This document shows positions 1 to 7,582 of a stretch of DNA of 14,815 bases, piece by piece. This stretch comes from Kiritimatiellia bacterium. Its GTDB lineage: Bacteria; Verrucomicrobiota; Kiritimatiellia; RFP12; UBA1067. Position 1 is the stretch's first letter, and every line of letters starts with the position of its first letter. The notes below the pieces were generated by a model that did no database searches, was not told the origin of the DNA, and was given only the letters and a program-made list of their open reading frames with translations. Made by a program: the position numbers and the translations under genes. The stretch covers positions 1 through 14,815 of the forward strand of contig JAFXEA010000498.1 in NCBI GenBank assembly GCA_017521065.1, in the 5' to 3' direction.

Positions 1-64
1 GGATACGGGCTGTTAAACCAGCTCTCAGGATAATCCTCAGATAATCATGCATTAGGAACAGGTC
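1..64. other. Upstream region of the first gene
   Basis: This short non-coding lead-in starts mid-sequence. It holds a small perfect inverted repeat, AGGAT-A-ATCCT, at 27-37, which could be an operator half-site pair or chance. AGGAA at 54-58 lies 6 nt before the ATG at 65 and serves as the ribosome binding site. The string AGATAATCATG at 40-50 recurs just before and across the start of the third gene (4190-4200). I see no convincing -35/-10 pair, so the promoter may lie upstream of the window. Confidence 0.3.
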
Positions 65-2581
65 ATGAAGTTTGTGTTCTCAGCGTTGTTTATCTTCTCT
101 GCATTTATTGCCCATTGTGACAATCTCATTCTGAACGGAAAGTTCGAGGCGGATCAAGTGGATGTGCCAACTTATTGGCGCAGTTCCGACCCCGATGGTG
201 TACTGAAAATAATGTCCTGCCGCCCATCTGGAGGTCCTGGGGGAATCCCGAGCGTAAGGTTTATCAATCCATCTGGCGGTAAAATCCAGACGTTCTCTCT
301 ACGCCAGTACGATCTTACGTTGGTTAAGGGGGGGCGGTACCGGATTTCGGCTTGGGTACGGACCAGGGAATTCCGTCCGCGCAGATTCGGAATTATCGTG
401 ATAAATGCGAGATGGCGGCTGTCCGGTGGCATAGAAAAGGTAGAGCCAACGGCAGATTGGCATAAGCTCGAAGCCGAAATTGACATGTTCGATTCGCTGG
501 ACGGACGCTATTCCGTCGCAATATTCATGCAGAAGTTTACGGGAGAAATCGAAGTGGCGGACGTGGCGCTCGAGCCGTTGTCGGAGGATGCTAAGGCCGG
601 TTCGAAGCCCTCTGCGGACTCCACGGCGGCATTGCGTCCCAGGCTCGTCCCCTGGGAACCGCTTTTGTCGGAAATCCCCGCCAATACGCGGACTGTCACA
701 TACCGTTTCTGCGGCGAACTGCCCAAAGATACGGCTGAAAAGGACTGCAAGGTTGTGGTGACGGTGGACGGATGTAGGAAACAGCTTTCGTATCCGCTGT
801 CGGAATTTATCGGAATAACCTTACCCACCGACGCTCCCGCCGACGGAAAACTACGTGTTTCCCTCGTGGGGAAAGATGGTGCCGCGTTGGTGGACGATGT
901 TAGACGCTATGCGCTCAAGCAGCCGAAAAACCTCTCTTCGGCAGGGCATAGACGCCTGAACAATTTCGTCACTGAGATACTGAACGCGCCGATCAATTCC
1001 GCAGACGCTTCATTTGAATTTACGGCTTTGCGTGACGGCTGGTCGTACATACGTGTCGAGGATGCCGAAAAGCCAAGCGTGTTTCTCGACGGGAGAGAAG
1101 TGGTGAATCCGGCATGGGAAACGCCGGAAACATTCCGCAATATCCGATCCGACGTGCATAAAATAAAAGTCGTCGGCGCAAAGGGAGGCAGAATCATCGT
1201 CCGCTCTGTCGTCGAAACGATGAACTATCCGCCATGCTGCGACAGTTACGTAAAGGAAAACGGTTCGTACGGATGGGATTTCTTCAAAAAACACGTGATG
1301 CCGAACGCCACAACGCAAAACGGTGGTGTCATTCCGAAGGAGCATTTGGCCGAATACCTTTCCCATGGCGGCGAATGGTTCTCAAATTTCGTGGCGGCCA
1401 AGCATATCAAGACAAGCGAAGAGCTGCCGGATTTGATATCGAAATCGTCGCGCTTCACTCCGTTGTGCTACAGTGGCACGACAATCGACGAGTTCTTTCT
1501 CGGCAGCGCCGACTCCATCGAACGCTACGGTAATGGACTCAAGATGTTTGCGGAACGTGATCCGGGCGAAAAACGCATTTATACGTGGGTTATCGGCAAG
1601 CCCGGAACCGACGGACTTTCCCGTGATTTCTTTGCGACGTCCGCAAATGCCTCGAAAGGACGCGGAAAGCTGCTTTTCGAAGTGTATTGCCGCACGAAAC
1701 CGACGGAAGAGATGGCCCGCAGATATTTGAGGGATTATATCAAGGAAACCATAGACAGATGCCGCCTCGCCTATCCCCGAGCCGAGGCTTCGATGGGCCT
1801 CATTCTGGGTAATTTCAACCAGTTTCCGCTCATTTCGGCGGTGCATCATCCTGAAGTGGATTATAAGCACTATCTTGACATGCAGCTGAATTACATGGCG
1901 AACGATCCTGCGTTCAAGGGGCTTGCCTGCACCGGGTACTGGGGCAGCTATTACGGTGATCATGAAATGCACCGCTGGTCGATGGCGCTTCTCAGGCATT
2001 ATTGCATCGAAGGGCGTACCGACATGCTTTCCGCCCGGTATGGGTTCAAATACATTCCCGGGATACTGAAGAACGGCGATTTTCGCGGATCTTTCAGTTC
2101 GTGGAAGGTTTCCGGCAATGTCCGGCTAGACGAAGCGCCGGGATTGGGGTCAAAAAGCCAGCGCCGTTGGGGATGCACGGACGGCACCGGCGACACGTTT
2201 GCTGCGTTTTCCAGGAAGGATGGAGTTGTTGGACGGGTGGCGCAGACCGTAAAGGGGCTCGTACCAGGGCGCATGTACTGCCTCCAGGCGGCGACATTCG
2301 ACGTCAAAGATCTCAAAGCCGAGCGCATTGCCCCGAGGAAGTTCAATCTTTCCGTTGCGATTTCAGGCGTAGAGGCCGTTCCGGATCTGTCATGGGTCCA
2401 CGTGGACATGCGCACAAAGCTGAGCAGTAAGTGCAACGGTGCGCGCATCAATCTTCATCACATCGTATTCAAGGCGAAGTCGGTAGAAGCTTCGGTCTCC
2501 ATTGACGATTCGGCGGCCGTCCCAGGAGAAGAATTGGGTGTAAATGCCGTAAGCATAAACCCATACTATGCTGAAAAATGA
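65..2581 (+). CDS. Exported protein with N- and C-terminal carbohydrate-binding-like domains, putative glycan-active enzyme
   Basis: 838 aa. Residues 1-19 form a Sec signal peptide (one Lys, then a Phe/Ile/Ala-rich core), so the protein should be exported. Residues 20-175 begin NLILNGKFE and contain YDLTLVKGGRYRISAWVRT, the pattern of a CBM4/9-like or galactose-binding-like beta-sandwich. A second module of the same kind starts near residue 668 (LKNGDFRGSFSSWKV) and runs to the end. The roughly 470 residues between are not a family I can name; they include an acidic TIDEFFLGSADS stretch (D475, E476) and many aromatics (GYWGSYYGDHEMHRW), as expected of a glycoside hydrolase-type barrel. A hydrolase role is inferred only from architecture and from the neighbouring glycan-type genes. 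It ends in ATGA overlapping a possible start of the next gene, which suggests translational coupling. The start at 65 is fixed by the signal peptide and an AGGAA ribosome binding site. Confidence 0.75.
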   Translation: MKFVFSALFIFSAFIAHCDNLILNGKFEADQVDVPTYWRSSDPDGVLKIMSCRPSGGPGGIPSVRFINPSGGKIQTFSLRQYDLTLVKGGRYRISAWVRTREFRPRRFGIIVINARWRLSGGIEKVEPTADWHKLEAEIDMFDSLDGRYSVAIFMQKFTGEIEVADVALEPLSEDAKAGSKPSADSTAALRPRLVPWEPLLSEIPANTRTVTYRFCGELPKDTAEKDCKVVVTVDGCRKQLSYPLSEFIGITLPTDAPADGKLRVSLVGKDGAALVDDVRRYALKQPKNLSSAGHRRLNNFVTEILNAPINSADASFEFTALRDGWSYIRVEDAEKPSVFLDGREVVNPAWETPETFRNIRSDVHKIKVVGAKGGRIIVRSVVETMNYPPCCDSYVKENGSYGWDFFKKHVMPNATTQNGGVIPKEHLAEYLSHGGEWFSNFVAAKHIKTSEELPDLISKSSRFTPLCYSGTTIDEFFLGSADSIERYGNGLKMFAERDPGEKRIYTWVIGKPGTDGLSRDFFATSANASKGRGKLLFEVYCRTKPTEEMARRYLRDYIKETIDRCRLAYPRAEASMGLILGNFNQFPLISAVHHPEVDYKHYLDMQLNYMANDPAFKGLACTGYWGSYYGDHEMHRWSMALLRHYCIEGRTDMLSARYGFKYIPGILKNGDFRGSFSSWKVSGNVRLDEAPGLGSKSQRRWGCTDGTGDTFAAFSRKDGVVGRVAQTVKGLVPGRMYCLQAATFDVKDLKAERIAPRKFNLSVAISGVEAVPDLSWVHVDMRTKLSSKCNGARINLHHIVFKAKSVEASVSIDDSAAVPGEELGVNAVSINPYYAEK

Positions 2582-2595
2582 AAAGGGAAACAAAT

Positions 2596-4143
2596 ATGAG
2601 AGGTCTGACATGCATTGCGTTGGTTTCGGTATCGGCTTTTGCGGAAACTCCATCTCTCCCGCCGATCAGCGTTTTGGCGCATACTCCGGTTCCGGTATGT
2701 GCGCATCCAGATGTTCCGAAGGAACTTCATTTCGGCAAGGAGCAGGGGAAGCGCTATGCCGACGAGGAAATGGATGAGTTTACAGCCCTTGGGTACGAAA
2801 AGCGAATGCCATATCGTGCCGGGCATTCCTTTGTGGGTTGGATAAAATACCGAAATCTGCATAAGAAACGTCCGGAGCTTTTTGGGATGTTGCCGAACGG
2901 ACAGCGAAGTCTTTCGTATCCCGGTCTTGCGAGCTATGTTCCGACCCTTTCCAAGGTGTGTGTGTCGAACGAAGCCGTGATAGACGAAAAGATAGCTGAG
3001 TGGGAGAGGGCGAAGTGTCCTGAAATTCTTATGTCCGGTGAAAACGACGGCGACATGGGGTACTGCCGCTGTAGCGGATGCCTCAAGCTTGATGTGCCGG
3101 TTGAAGGCGAAGGCTTTGTAGTGAATAAGTCCGACAGGTACATGGCGTTCTGGAATCGTCTGGCACAGAGGGCGCGAAAGATACGTCCGGATGTGAAGGT
3201 TTGCGTACACCTCTACAGTGCGACCCGCCGCCCACCGCGCAAAACGCGTGTTGCGTATCCCGGCAACATGATTTTCAGCTATGTGCCGACTCTGCACGAT
3301 GATGATCCGATTGCCGATATTCAAGGTTGGCGCAAGATGGGTGCGAAATTCTTCTTCAACCGTCCGAACTTCTTGTGTATCCGCAGTGCGATGCCGGCGG
3401 GACTCGAAAAATACATATGCGACATTCACCACCAGCTGCGTTCCATCGGCTCGACTGGCAACTGCTTCGACAGAAGCGCAGGCTGCAAGGCGCATCAGTT
3501 CTCCGATTATGCCGCCGTTATGCTCTGTGTCAATCCAGATGCGACGTTCGAGGAGATCGAACGCAAATGGTGCAGCCGGTTCGGTGCGGCGGCGGAGACG
3601 GTGCGGTCTTATTATGCGCAAGTGAGAGAACGTTGCGATCGGAGGTGGCCCAAGTTGCGGAAGTTTCTGAGAGACAGGGATATCGAGTTTCTGGACGACA
3701 GCCATTTTTCAAGATGTGTTCACAAACTCCATACGGTGGATGAGCTGGAGACCGACAAGGCTGTTCTCGACCGGTTTGATGCATCCGTTCTGGACGGTGT
3801 CGCGAAAAAGCGCTTTCTGGCGCTCAAGGCGCTTGCGCAACAGGCTGTTCTCGTGAAGCGGATGTTCGTGGATCCGTCTGAAGAGAACAAGAAAGCCGTC
3901 TCCGAATTCCGCAAAGCCAACAAAGATTCGCTCGGATACGGGTGGTTGCGCATCTACACCAAGGGCGAATTCTGGGTGTGGAATGAAAATCCCAGAAAGA
4001 TATTCCAGGAAAATTCCGCAATCAAGCGCTATGCGGAACGCCTCGAGGATTCTATGAAGCCGGGGTACGCAATGCTCGGCGAGGACGATCCAGAGTCCAT
4101 GCGCATCCATGAAGCACTCAAGTCTAACACTCCGCTTGAGTAG
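2596..4143 (+). CDS. Exported DUF4838-like domain protein
   Basis: 515 aa from the ATG at 2596. The in-frame ATG at 2578 overlaps the previous stop but has no Shine-Dalgarno sequence. The ATG at 2596 has AAAAGGGAAA upstream and gives a cleaner short signal peptide (MRGLTCIALVSVSAFAE). Residues about 148-162 read GENDGDMGYCRCSGC, an acidic patch followed by clustered Cys (C157, C159, C162). The next section (VKVCVHLYSATRRPP, then a long aromatic-rich stretch ending near EEIERKWCSRFG) follows the layout I associate with DUF4838 (PF16126), a domain common in secreted alpha-glucuronidase-like proteins of Bacteroidetes and PVC bacteria. The usual N-terminal hexosaminidase-domain-2-like module is not evident here, though the next gene has one. 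DUF4838 activity is unproven, so a plant or host glycan substrate is inferred. It lies 14 bp (or -4 bp) from the upstream gene and 54 bp from the downstream one. Confidence 0.7.
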   Translation: MRGLTCIALVSVSAFAETPSLPPISVLAHTPVPVCAHPDVPKELHFGKEQGKRYADEEMDEFTALGYEKRMPYRAGHSFVGWIKYRNLHKKRPELFGMLPNGQRSLSYPGLASYVPTLSKVCVSNEAVIDEKIAEWERAKCPEILMSGENDGDMGYCRCSGCLKLDVPVEGEGFVVNKSDRYMAFWNRLAQRARKIRPDVKVCVHLYSATRRPPRKTRVAYPGNMIFSYVPTLHDDDPIADIQGWRKMGAKFFFNRPNFLCIRSAMPAGLEKYICDIHHQLRSIGSTGNCFDRSAGCKAHQFSDYAAVMLCVNPDATFEEIERKWCSRFGAAAETVRSYYAQVRERCDRRWPKLRKFLRDRDIEFLDDSHFSRCVHKLHTVDELETDKAVLDRFDASVLDGVAKKRFLALKALAQQAVLVKRMFVDPSEENKKAVSEFRKANKDSLGYGWLRIYTKGEFWVWNENPRKIFQENSAIKRYAERLEDSMKPGYAMLGEDDPESMRIHEALKSNTPLE

Positions 4144-4197
4144 GCCTCGGATAACAGAATCAGAATTTCATTTTACAGAAGAAGGAAAGAGATAATC

Positions 4198-5757
4198 ATG
4201 GCAATCTCAAAATATGTTAAATTGATACTTGCAGCATGTGGAGTGGCCACTTTGGTTTGTCCGACGGCTGCGAATGAGGCCGATCAGGTGAATGAGGCGG
4301 CGGCCGTGTTCGACGGGGTTAAGCCGTCAGAAATGCGCGGCGGCACATGGAAGGTTGTGTATTCGTCCGCCGAAGGTCCGCACGGACGGGTCCTGCAGAC
4401 GCTTACGGAACGGTTGGGACCGTATTTCCTCCGCGAAAAGCATCATTCCACTTCGCTTGTGCTTCCGCTGGAGAAGGTTGGTGGCCCAGCCGTCAAAGGA
4501 AAGCGCGACATTATTGTCGTGGGAGAGGTCTCTTCTAACCCAATGCTGGCGAAATACGTGAAGGAAGTGGATGTTCCCAGGGACGGGTATTTCATCCGCA
4601 CTCTTCACGAAAAAGGACGCAATATCGTCGCAATCGCCGGTGCCGGTCCGGCCGAGACGCTGTACGCGACATTCCATTTTCTTGATCTGATCGCTCCTGA
4701 ACTTGAGCGTGGCATGTGCGGTCAGGCGGCACGATATGCCGGAACGTTCTTCAGGGCGGAAAAAATCCCGTCCAGCAGATATTCGACGGCGGCACAGACG
4801 AAAATCCGCAGTATTTTCTCGTGGGGACACGTGATTGACGACTACAACGAAACGTTCCGCGCTCTTGCCCGTGCCCGTTTCAACAGAGCTATTCTCTGGA
4901 ACGACCAGCTTGTGGTGAACGCGAAGGATGTCGTCGAATGTGCACACTCCTGGGGTATCGAAGTGTATTGGGGCTTCTCCTGGGGATGGACGCTCAGCGG
5001 GAAGGAAGGTCCGGTCGATTTCGACGCGCTTGCCGACGAGATTGTCGCGGAGTGGCGCGAGAAGTGGAAAGGCATGGGCGGTGACGGAATCTATTTCCAG
5101 AGTTTCACCGAAACCAAAAACAAGACCATCGGAGGAAGGTCAATTCCGGACGCAGTCGTCGAACTCGTCAACAGGGTTTCGTCCCGGATCCGCAAAGAGG
5201 CGCCCGGAACGGATATCGTGTTCGGACTCCACTCGAATTCAATGCGCAATCCGGAAGCGGTGGCCGCGCTCCCCAAAACTGATCCCACGCTCGAAATTCT
5301 CTGGGAGAACTGCGGAGGATTCCCGTACTGGGAGGCTGACGGAAAGAAGGTCGAGCCGGATGTTGAGTTTAACAGGCAGATTCTCGCGCTCACTTCCAAC
5401 GTCGGCCTTGCGTGGAAGGCTCAGATGCGCATCGACTGGAGGCACTGGGTGCAGCCTGCCGGGCCGTTCATGCTCGGATGCGCGGGCGACAGGATTCTCG
5501 AGCGTGACCGTAGCGTAATCATGCCTCAGCATTACACATTTGATGAAGATTGGATACTCAACGGCAGGTTGGCCTGGGAATTTATCCGCAAAATCAGAGC
5601 AGGCAAGAATCTTCCGCGCGAATTCAATGCCGTCGCTGAATACAATCCGCCGTTTGCGTTCGCCACTCACTGCCAGGCGGAGCTCTTCTGGAATTCGGAT
5701 GATTCATGGGAGGAGATCGCGAAACGCGCCCGTATGCGTGCCCGCCCGGAACGGTGA
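4198..5757 (+). CDS. Exported glycoside hydrolase-like protein (alpha-glucuronidase/hexosaminidase-type N-domain plus predicted TIM barrel)
   Basis: 519 aa. Residues 1-25 are a signal peptide with probable cleavage after CPTAA. Residues about 50-170 show the order DIIVVGE, DGYFIRTL, NIVAIAGAGPAETLYATFHFLD, the signature of the hexosaminidase-domain-2-like/GH67 N-terminal domain that precedes TIM barrels in GH20, GH67 and DUF4838 proteins. From about residue 200, FNRAILWND, WGIEVYWGFSWGWT, GDGIYFQSFTET and LEILWENCGGFPYW look like successive barrel strands. D236, D296, E305 and E370 are candidate active-site acids, but I cannot assign catalysis. The chain stops soon after the barrel, at a Lys/Arg-rich tail, so the C-terminal helical domain of true GH67 enzymes is missing. 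GAAGGAAA at 4181-4188 is the likely ribosome binding site, spaced rather far from the ATG. It probably acts with its neighbours on a uronic acid- or amino sugar-containing glycan; that is inference. Confidence 0.68.
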   Translation: MAISKYVKLILAACGVATLVCPTAANEADQVNEAAAVFDGVKPSEMRGGTWKVVYSSAEGPHGRVLQTLTERLGPYFLREKHHSTSLVLPLEKVGGPAVKGKRDIIVVGEVSSNPMLAKYVKEVDVPRDGYFIRTLHEKGRNIVAIAGAGPAETLYATFHFLDLIAPELERGMCGQAARYAGTFFRAEKIPSSRYSTAAQTKIRSIFSWGHVIDDYNETFRALARARFNRAILWNDQLVVNAKDVVECAHSWGIEVYWGFSWGWTLSGKEGPVDFDALADEIVAEWREKWKGMGGDGIYFQSFTETKNKTIGGRSIPDAVVELVNRVSSRIRKEAPGTDIVFGLHSNSMRNPEAVAALPKTDPTLEILWENCGGFPYWEADGKKVEPDVEFNRQILALTSNVGLAWKAQMRIDWRHWVQPAGPFMLGCAGDRILERDRSVIMPQHYTFDEDWILNGRLAWEFIRKIRAGKNLPREFNAVAEYNPPFAFATHCQAELFWNSDDSWEEIAKRARMRARPER

Positions 5758-5775
5758 TCAAGAAAGGAGTCAGCT

Positions 5776-6594
5776 ATGAAGACAGTCGCAAAGTTAGCCA
5801 TCGTTGCATTGTTCTTTACATCGGCCTGCGTTCACGAATCGCGGGTTGATGGCGTGAATGCTGAACGTGTGAGGTTCATGTCGTTCAACATCCGCATGGG
5901 CTGTGGACATGATGATCCGTTCCGTCTGGAGAAGGGCAGTGTGGGGTATCTTCCGAAATGCGCGGAAGTGATACGCTCCCTCGATCCGGATTATGTGGGA
6001 CTGCAGGAGGTAGACCGTAATTCGAAGCGCGCCGGTTTTATGGATCAGACAAAGGTTGTCGCAGATCTTTCCGGGCTTCACGGCGAATGGGTGGAGAAGA
6101 TTTCGGAATACGGCATATCAATGCTTTCAAAACGCAGACCTCTTTCAGTGGAGAAGGTTTTGATGAAGGGGAAGTCGCACACCCGCGCATTGATGATCTG
6201 CGACTATGGCGATATTGTCGTTGCGAATTCCCACTTCCCTCTCACCGGGGAAACCCGTCTGATGGCGGCAGAGTCCGTAAGGAAAGAACTCAATAAGTGG
6301 GTCAAAGTGAAGCCCGTGTTTTTCATGGGAGATCTCAATGCTCTTCCCGATTCGCCTGAAATGGCACTCCTGAAAAAAGATTTTACCGTGATTTCCGATG
6401 AGAATACGCCCACATGGCCATCGAAAAAGCCGGAAAGGGTGATTGATTACATCATGGTCAGCAGGGCGCATGCAGATAGGGTCAGGGTCGTCTCAAGGCG
6501 CACCGTGGCGGCGCCCCACGCCACAGATCACTCTGCTGTTGTGGTGGATGTTGAAATCATCTCGTCGCCCGGTATGTCCGGCAAGGCCAGATGA
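5776..6594 (+). CDS. Exported endonuclease/exonuclease/phosphatase-superfamily enzyme
   Basis: 272 aa. The motifs of the metal-dependent EEP fold appear in order: RFMSFNIRMG (N38), LQEVD (E78), YGISMLSK, NSHF (H153), GDLNA (D186, N188), RVIDYIM (D224) and ATDH (D251, H252). All catalytic positions are present, so it should be active as a phosphodiesterase or phosphomonoesterase. The family covers nucleases, sphingomyelinases and sugar or inositol phosphatases, and the substrate cannot be read from sequence. Residues 1-17 form a hydrophobic signal sequence; the Cys at 18 follows TSA, a weak lipobox, so it may be a periplasmic protein or a lipoprotein. An AAAGGAG ribosome binding site precedes the ATG, 18 bp after the previous stop. 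Export and position suggest a role beside the glycan-active proteins rather than DNA repair. It is the last gene before a non-coding gap. Confidence 0.9.
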   Translation: MKTVAKLAIVALFFTSACVHESRVDGVNAERVRFMSFNIRMGCGHDDPFRLEKGSVGYLPKCAEVIRSLDPDYVGLQEVDRNSKRAGFMDQTKVVADLSGLHGEWVEKISEYGISMLSKRRPLSVEKVLMKGKSHTRALMICDYGDIVVANSHFPLTGETRLMAAESVRKELNKWVKVKPVFFMGDLNALPDSPEMALLKKDFTVISDENTPTWPSKKPERVIDYIMVSRAHADRVRVVSRRTVAAPHATDHSAVVVDVEIISSPGMSGKAR

Positions 6595-6671
6595 CATGTG
6601 TTGTGCTTGATGAAGAGGATGACCGCAAATGCCATAATCTTTTGTGTCTTGAGCGATCTGAAAAAAAAGTT

Positions 6672-6681
6672 AGCCTAGGCT
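6672..6681. other. 10-bp perfect palindrome
   Basis: AGCCTAGGCT is a perfect palindrome just after a run of eight A and 3 bp before the TTTGACA array begins. It could be a dimeric regulator site or part of the upstream transcript end; no further support. Confidence 0.25.
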
Positions 6682-6684
6682 GAA

Positions 6685-6751
6685 TTGTCAAAATTATGTC
6701 AAAAAATTTTGACATAACTTTGACATAACTTTGACATTCTTTTGACATTTC
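6685..6751. repeat. Phased array of six 11-bp GTCAAA/TTTGACA units, probable operator array
   Basis: Six 11-bp units lie almost back to back. TTGTCAAAATT (6685-6695) and ATGTCAAAAAA (6696-6706) run in one orientation. After one extra base, TTTGACATAAC (6708-6718), TTTGACATAAC (6719-6729), TTTGACATTCT (6730-6740) and TTTGACATTTC (6741-6751) run in the other. The two inner units make an inverted repeat with perfect 11-bp arms, TTATGTCAAAA (6694-6704) and TTTTGACATAA (6707-6717), around a 2-bp spacer. An 11-bp period puts every copy close to the same DNA face, as expected for cooperative binding of a multimer. Each forward unit also contains TTGACA, the sigma-70 -35 consensus, so the array can overlap a promoter. 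It lies about 107 bp upstream of the six-gene operon beginning at 6858. The units are too short and lack spacers for CRISPR. Array structure is seen; operator role is inferred. Confidence 0.85.
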
Positions 6752-6770
6752 TTTTTCTGATCTTTGATAT
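6742..6770 (+). promoter_or_regulatory. Candidate sigma-70 promoter for the downstream operon
   Basis: The last array unit supplies a perfect -35 TTGACA at 6742-6747. TGATAT at 6765-6770, at 17-bp spacing, is a weak -10 (3 of 6 matches). TATCTT at 6768 is a better hexamer at a poorer distance. If correct, binding to the array would directly affect RNA polymerase access. Confidence 0.3.
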
Positions 6771-6857
6771 CTTTTCGTGTGTTGAAAGCACTGTGCGATG
6801 AGCGGCTGTGTGGCTGAGCATCAAGCGTGCGCAAACAATACGGAAAGGAACAAAGTC

Positions 6858-6989
6858 ATGAAAGAAAGATTGATCGCATTGGGCGGTTACCTGCTTGCCG
6901 CCGTTGCCTCGGTTGCGGCGCTCGTCGCTGTATCGGAGCTCTCGGTTGCCGATATCCCGACATGCGCCAACGTAGAAGGAGGTGTGTGA
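6858..6989 (+). CDS. 43-aa single-span membrane peptide
   Basis: The ATG at 6858 follows GGAAAGGAA at 6842-6850 and opens a 43-codon frame: a short basic start (MKER), a hydrophobic Ala/Val/Leu segment over about residues 5-27, then a polar tail with one Cys (PTCANVEGGV). An in-frame ATG at 6798 would add 20 polar residues but puts the hydrophobic segment in the middle and has no comparable ribosome binding site. The stop TGA overlaps the next ATG by one base (TGATG), and the strong ribosome binding site of that gene lies inside this frame, so translation is probably coupled. I do not recognise a family. It could be a small membrane protein working with the operon or a leader peptide that sets expression of the next gene. 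Confidence 0.6.
   Translation: MKERLIALGGYLLAAVASVAALVAVSELSVADIPTCANVEGGV
6976..6982 (+). promoter_or_regulatory. Consensus ribosome binding site AAGGAGG
   Basis: A full anti-16S match 6 nt before the ATG at 6989. It decides that start against the longer open frame, which extends upstream to 6827 without similar support. Confidence 0.8.
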
Positions 6990-7582
6990 TGAACGGAATG
7001 AATGAATCCTGCAAGGGTGAGTCCGAGATTCGTCCGCGCTATGTGTGCTGCCATCCGAACCCCAAGGGAACGGGCGTGTCTGTGAAGTTCGAGCTGCATC
7101 CCGCACACGAATATGTGGAAGGGTCGATATTCGTCACGTTCGCACCTCAGAAGACACTCAGTTCATATGGAGAATTGGGAAAGATTCCGCCAACGTTCGA
7201 CTGGAAAAACAGCATCACGGTTCGCCTTACGATCAACGAGATCGCTGAGATGCTTGAGGTGTTTCGTGGATACCGGGAGAAGATGGGAAGCGAAGGCAAA
7301 GGCCTTTTCCACACTTCTGAATGCGGAAACACTGTGATTACTCTTGAACATCGCCTCGAACCTGGGCCGGGCTATCTGTTCGGCGTGTCAAGGAAGTCTC
7401 CGGATGGCGAATTGCGCCGGATGCACATACTTCTGTCGATGAAGGAAACGATAGTCCTTTCGGAGGCACTTTCATCATCGATGCTGTATATGGCGTTTGG
7501 CATTCCGAAGGTTCTCTCCCGTCCAGAAAGGCGATCTGTGAAAGATAGCGCTGCAAACAACCGTTCAAAGGAAGTGGCATGA
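6989..7582 (+). CDS. Whirly-like ssDNA-binding protein (predicted)
   Basis: 197 aa from the ATG at 6989. There is no signal peptide or membrane span, so it is cytoplasmic. The order of segments resembles the plant Whirly fold, two beta-beta-beta-beta-alpha repeats: a strand at 28-37, GSIFVTFAPQ (45-54; compare GFVLLQFAPA in Whirly), FDWKNSITVRLTINEIAEML (70-89; compare YDW...FSLSVTEI), SEGKG (101-105) near where Whirly has its KGK-type motif, TVITLEHRLEPGPGYLFGVS (115-134; compare KVEPLPDGSGHFFNLSV), then HILLSMKETIVLSEALSSSMLYMAFG (146-171; compare YIPITKAEFAVLISAFNFVLPHLIGW). About 28 polar residues lead and a basic tail follows. The comparison is from memory, not a search. If right, it binds ssDNA and may act as a transcription factor or a protector of imported ssDNA; the competence genes downstream fit the second, the TTTGACA array upstream the first. 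The stop overlaps the next start (ATGA). Confidence 0.55.
   Translation: MNGMNESCKGESEIRPRYVCCHPNPKGTGVSVKFELHPAHEYVEGSIFVTFAPQKTLSSYGELGKIPPTFDWKNSITVRLTINEIAEMLEVFRGYREKMGSEGKGLFHTSECGNTVITLEHRLEPGPGYLFGVSRKSPDGELRRMHILLSMKETIVLSEALSSSMLYMAFGIPKVLSRPERRSVKDSAANNRSKEVA

Noticed and set aside
2566..3705. 379-codon open frame on the minus strand
   Set aside because: It is antisense to the DUF4838-like gene, rich in His and Arg, with no domain pattern.
6685..6751. CRISPR array
   Set aside because: Units are only 11 bp, contiguous and without unique spacers, and occur in both orientations.
6685..6751. Replication-origin iterons
   Set aside because: No replication initiator gene or DnaA-box cluster is nearby, and an operon follows directly; an operator array explains it better.
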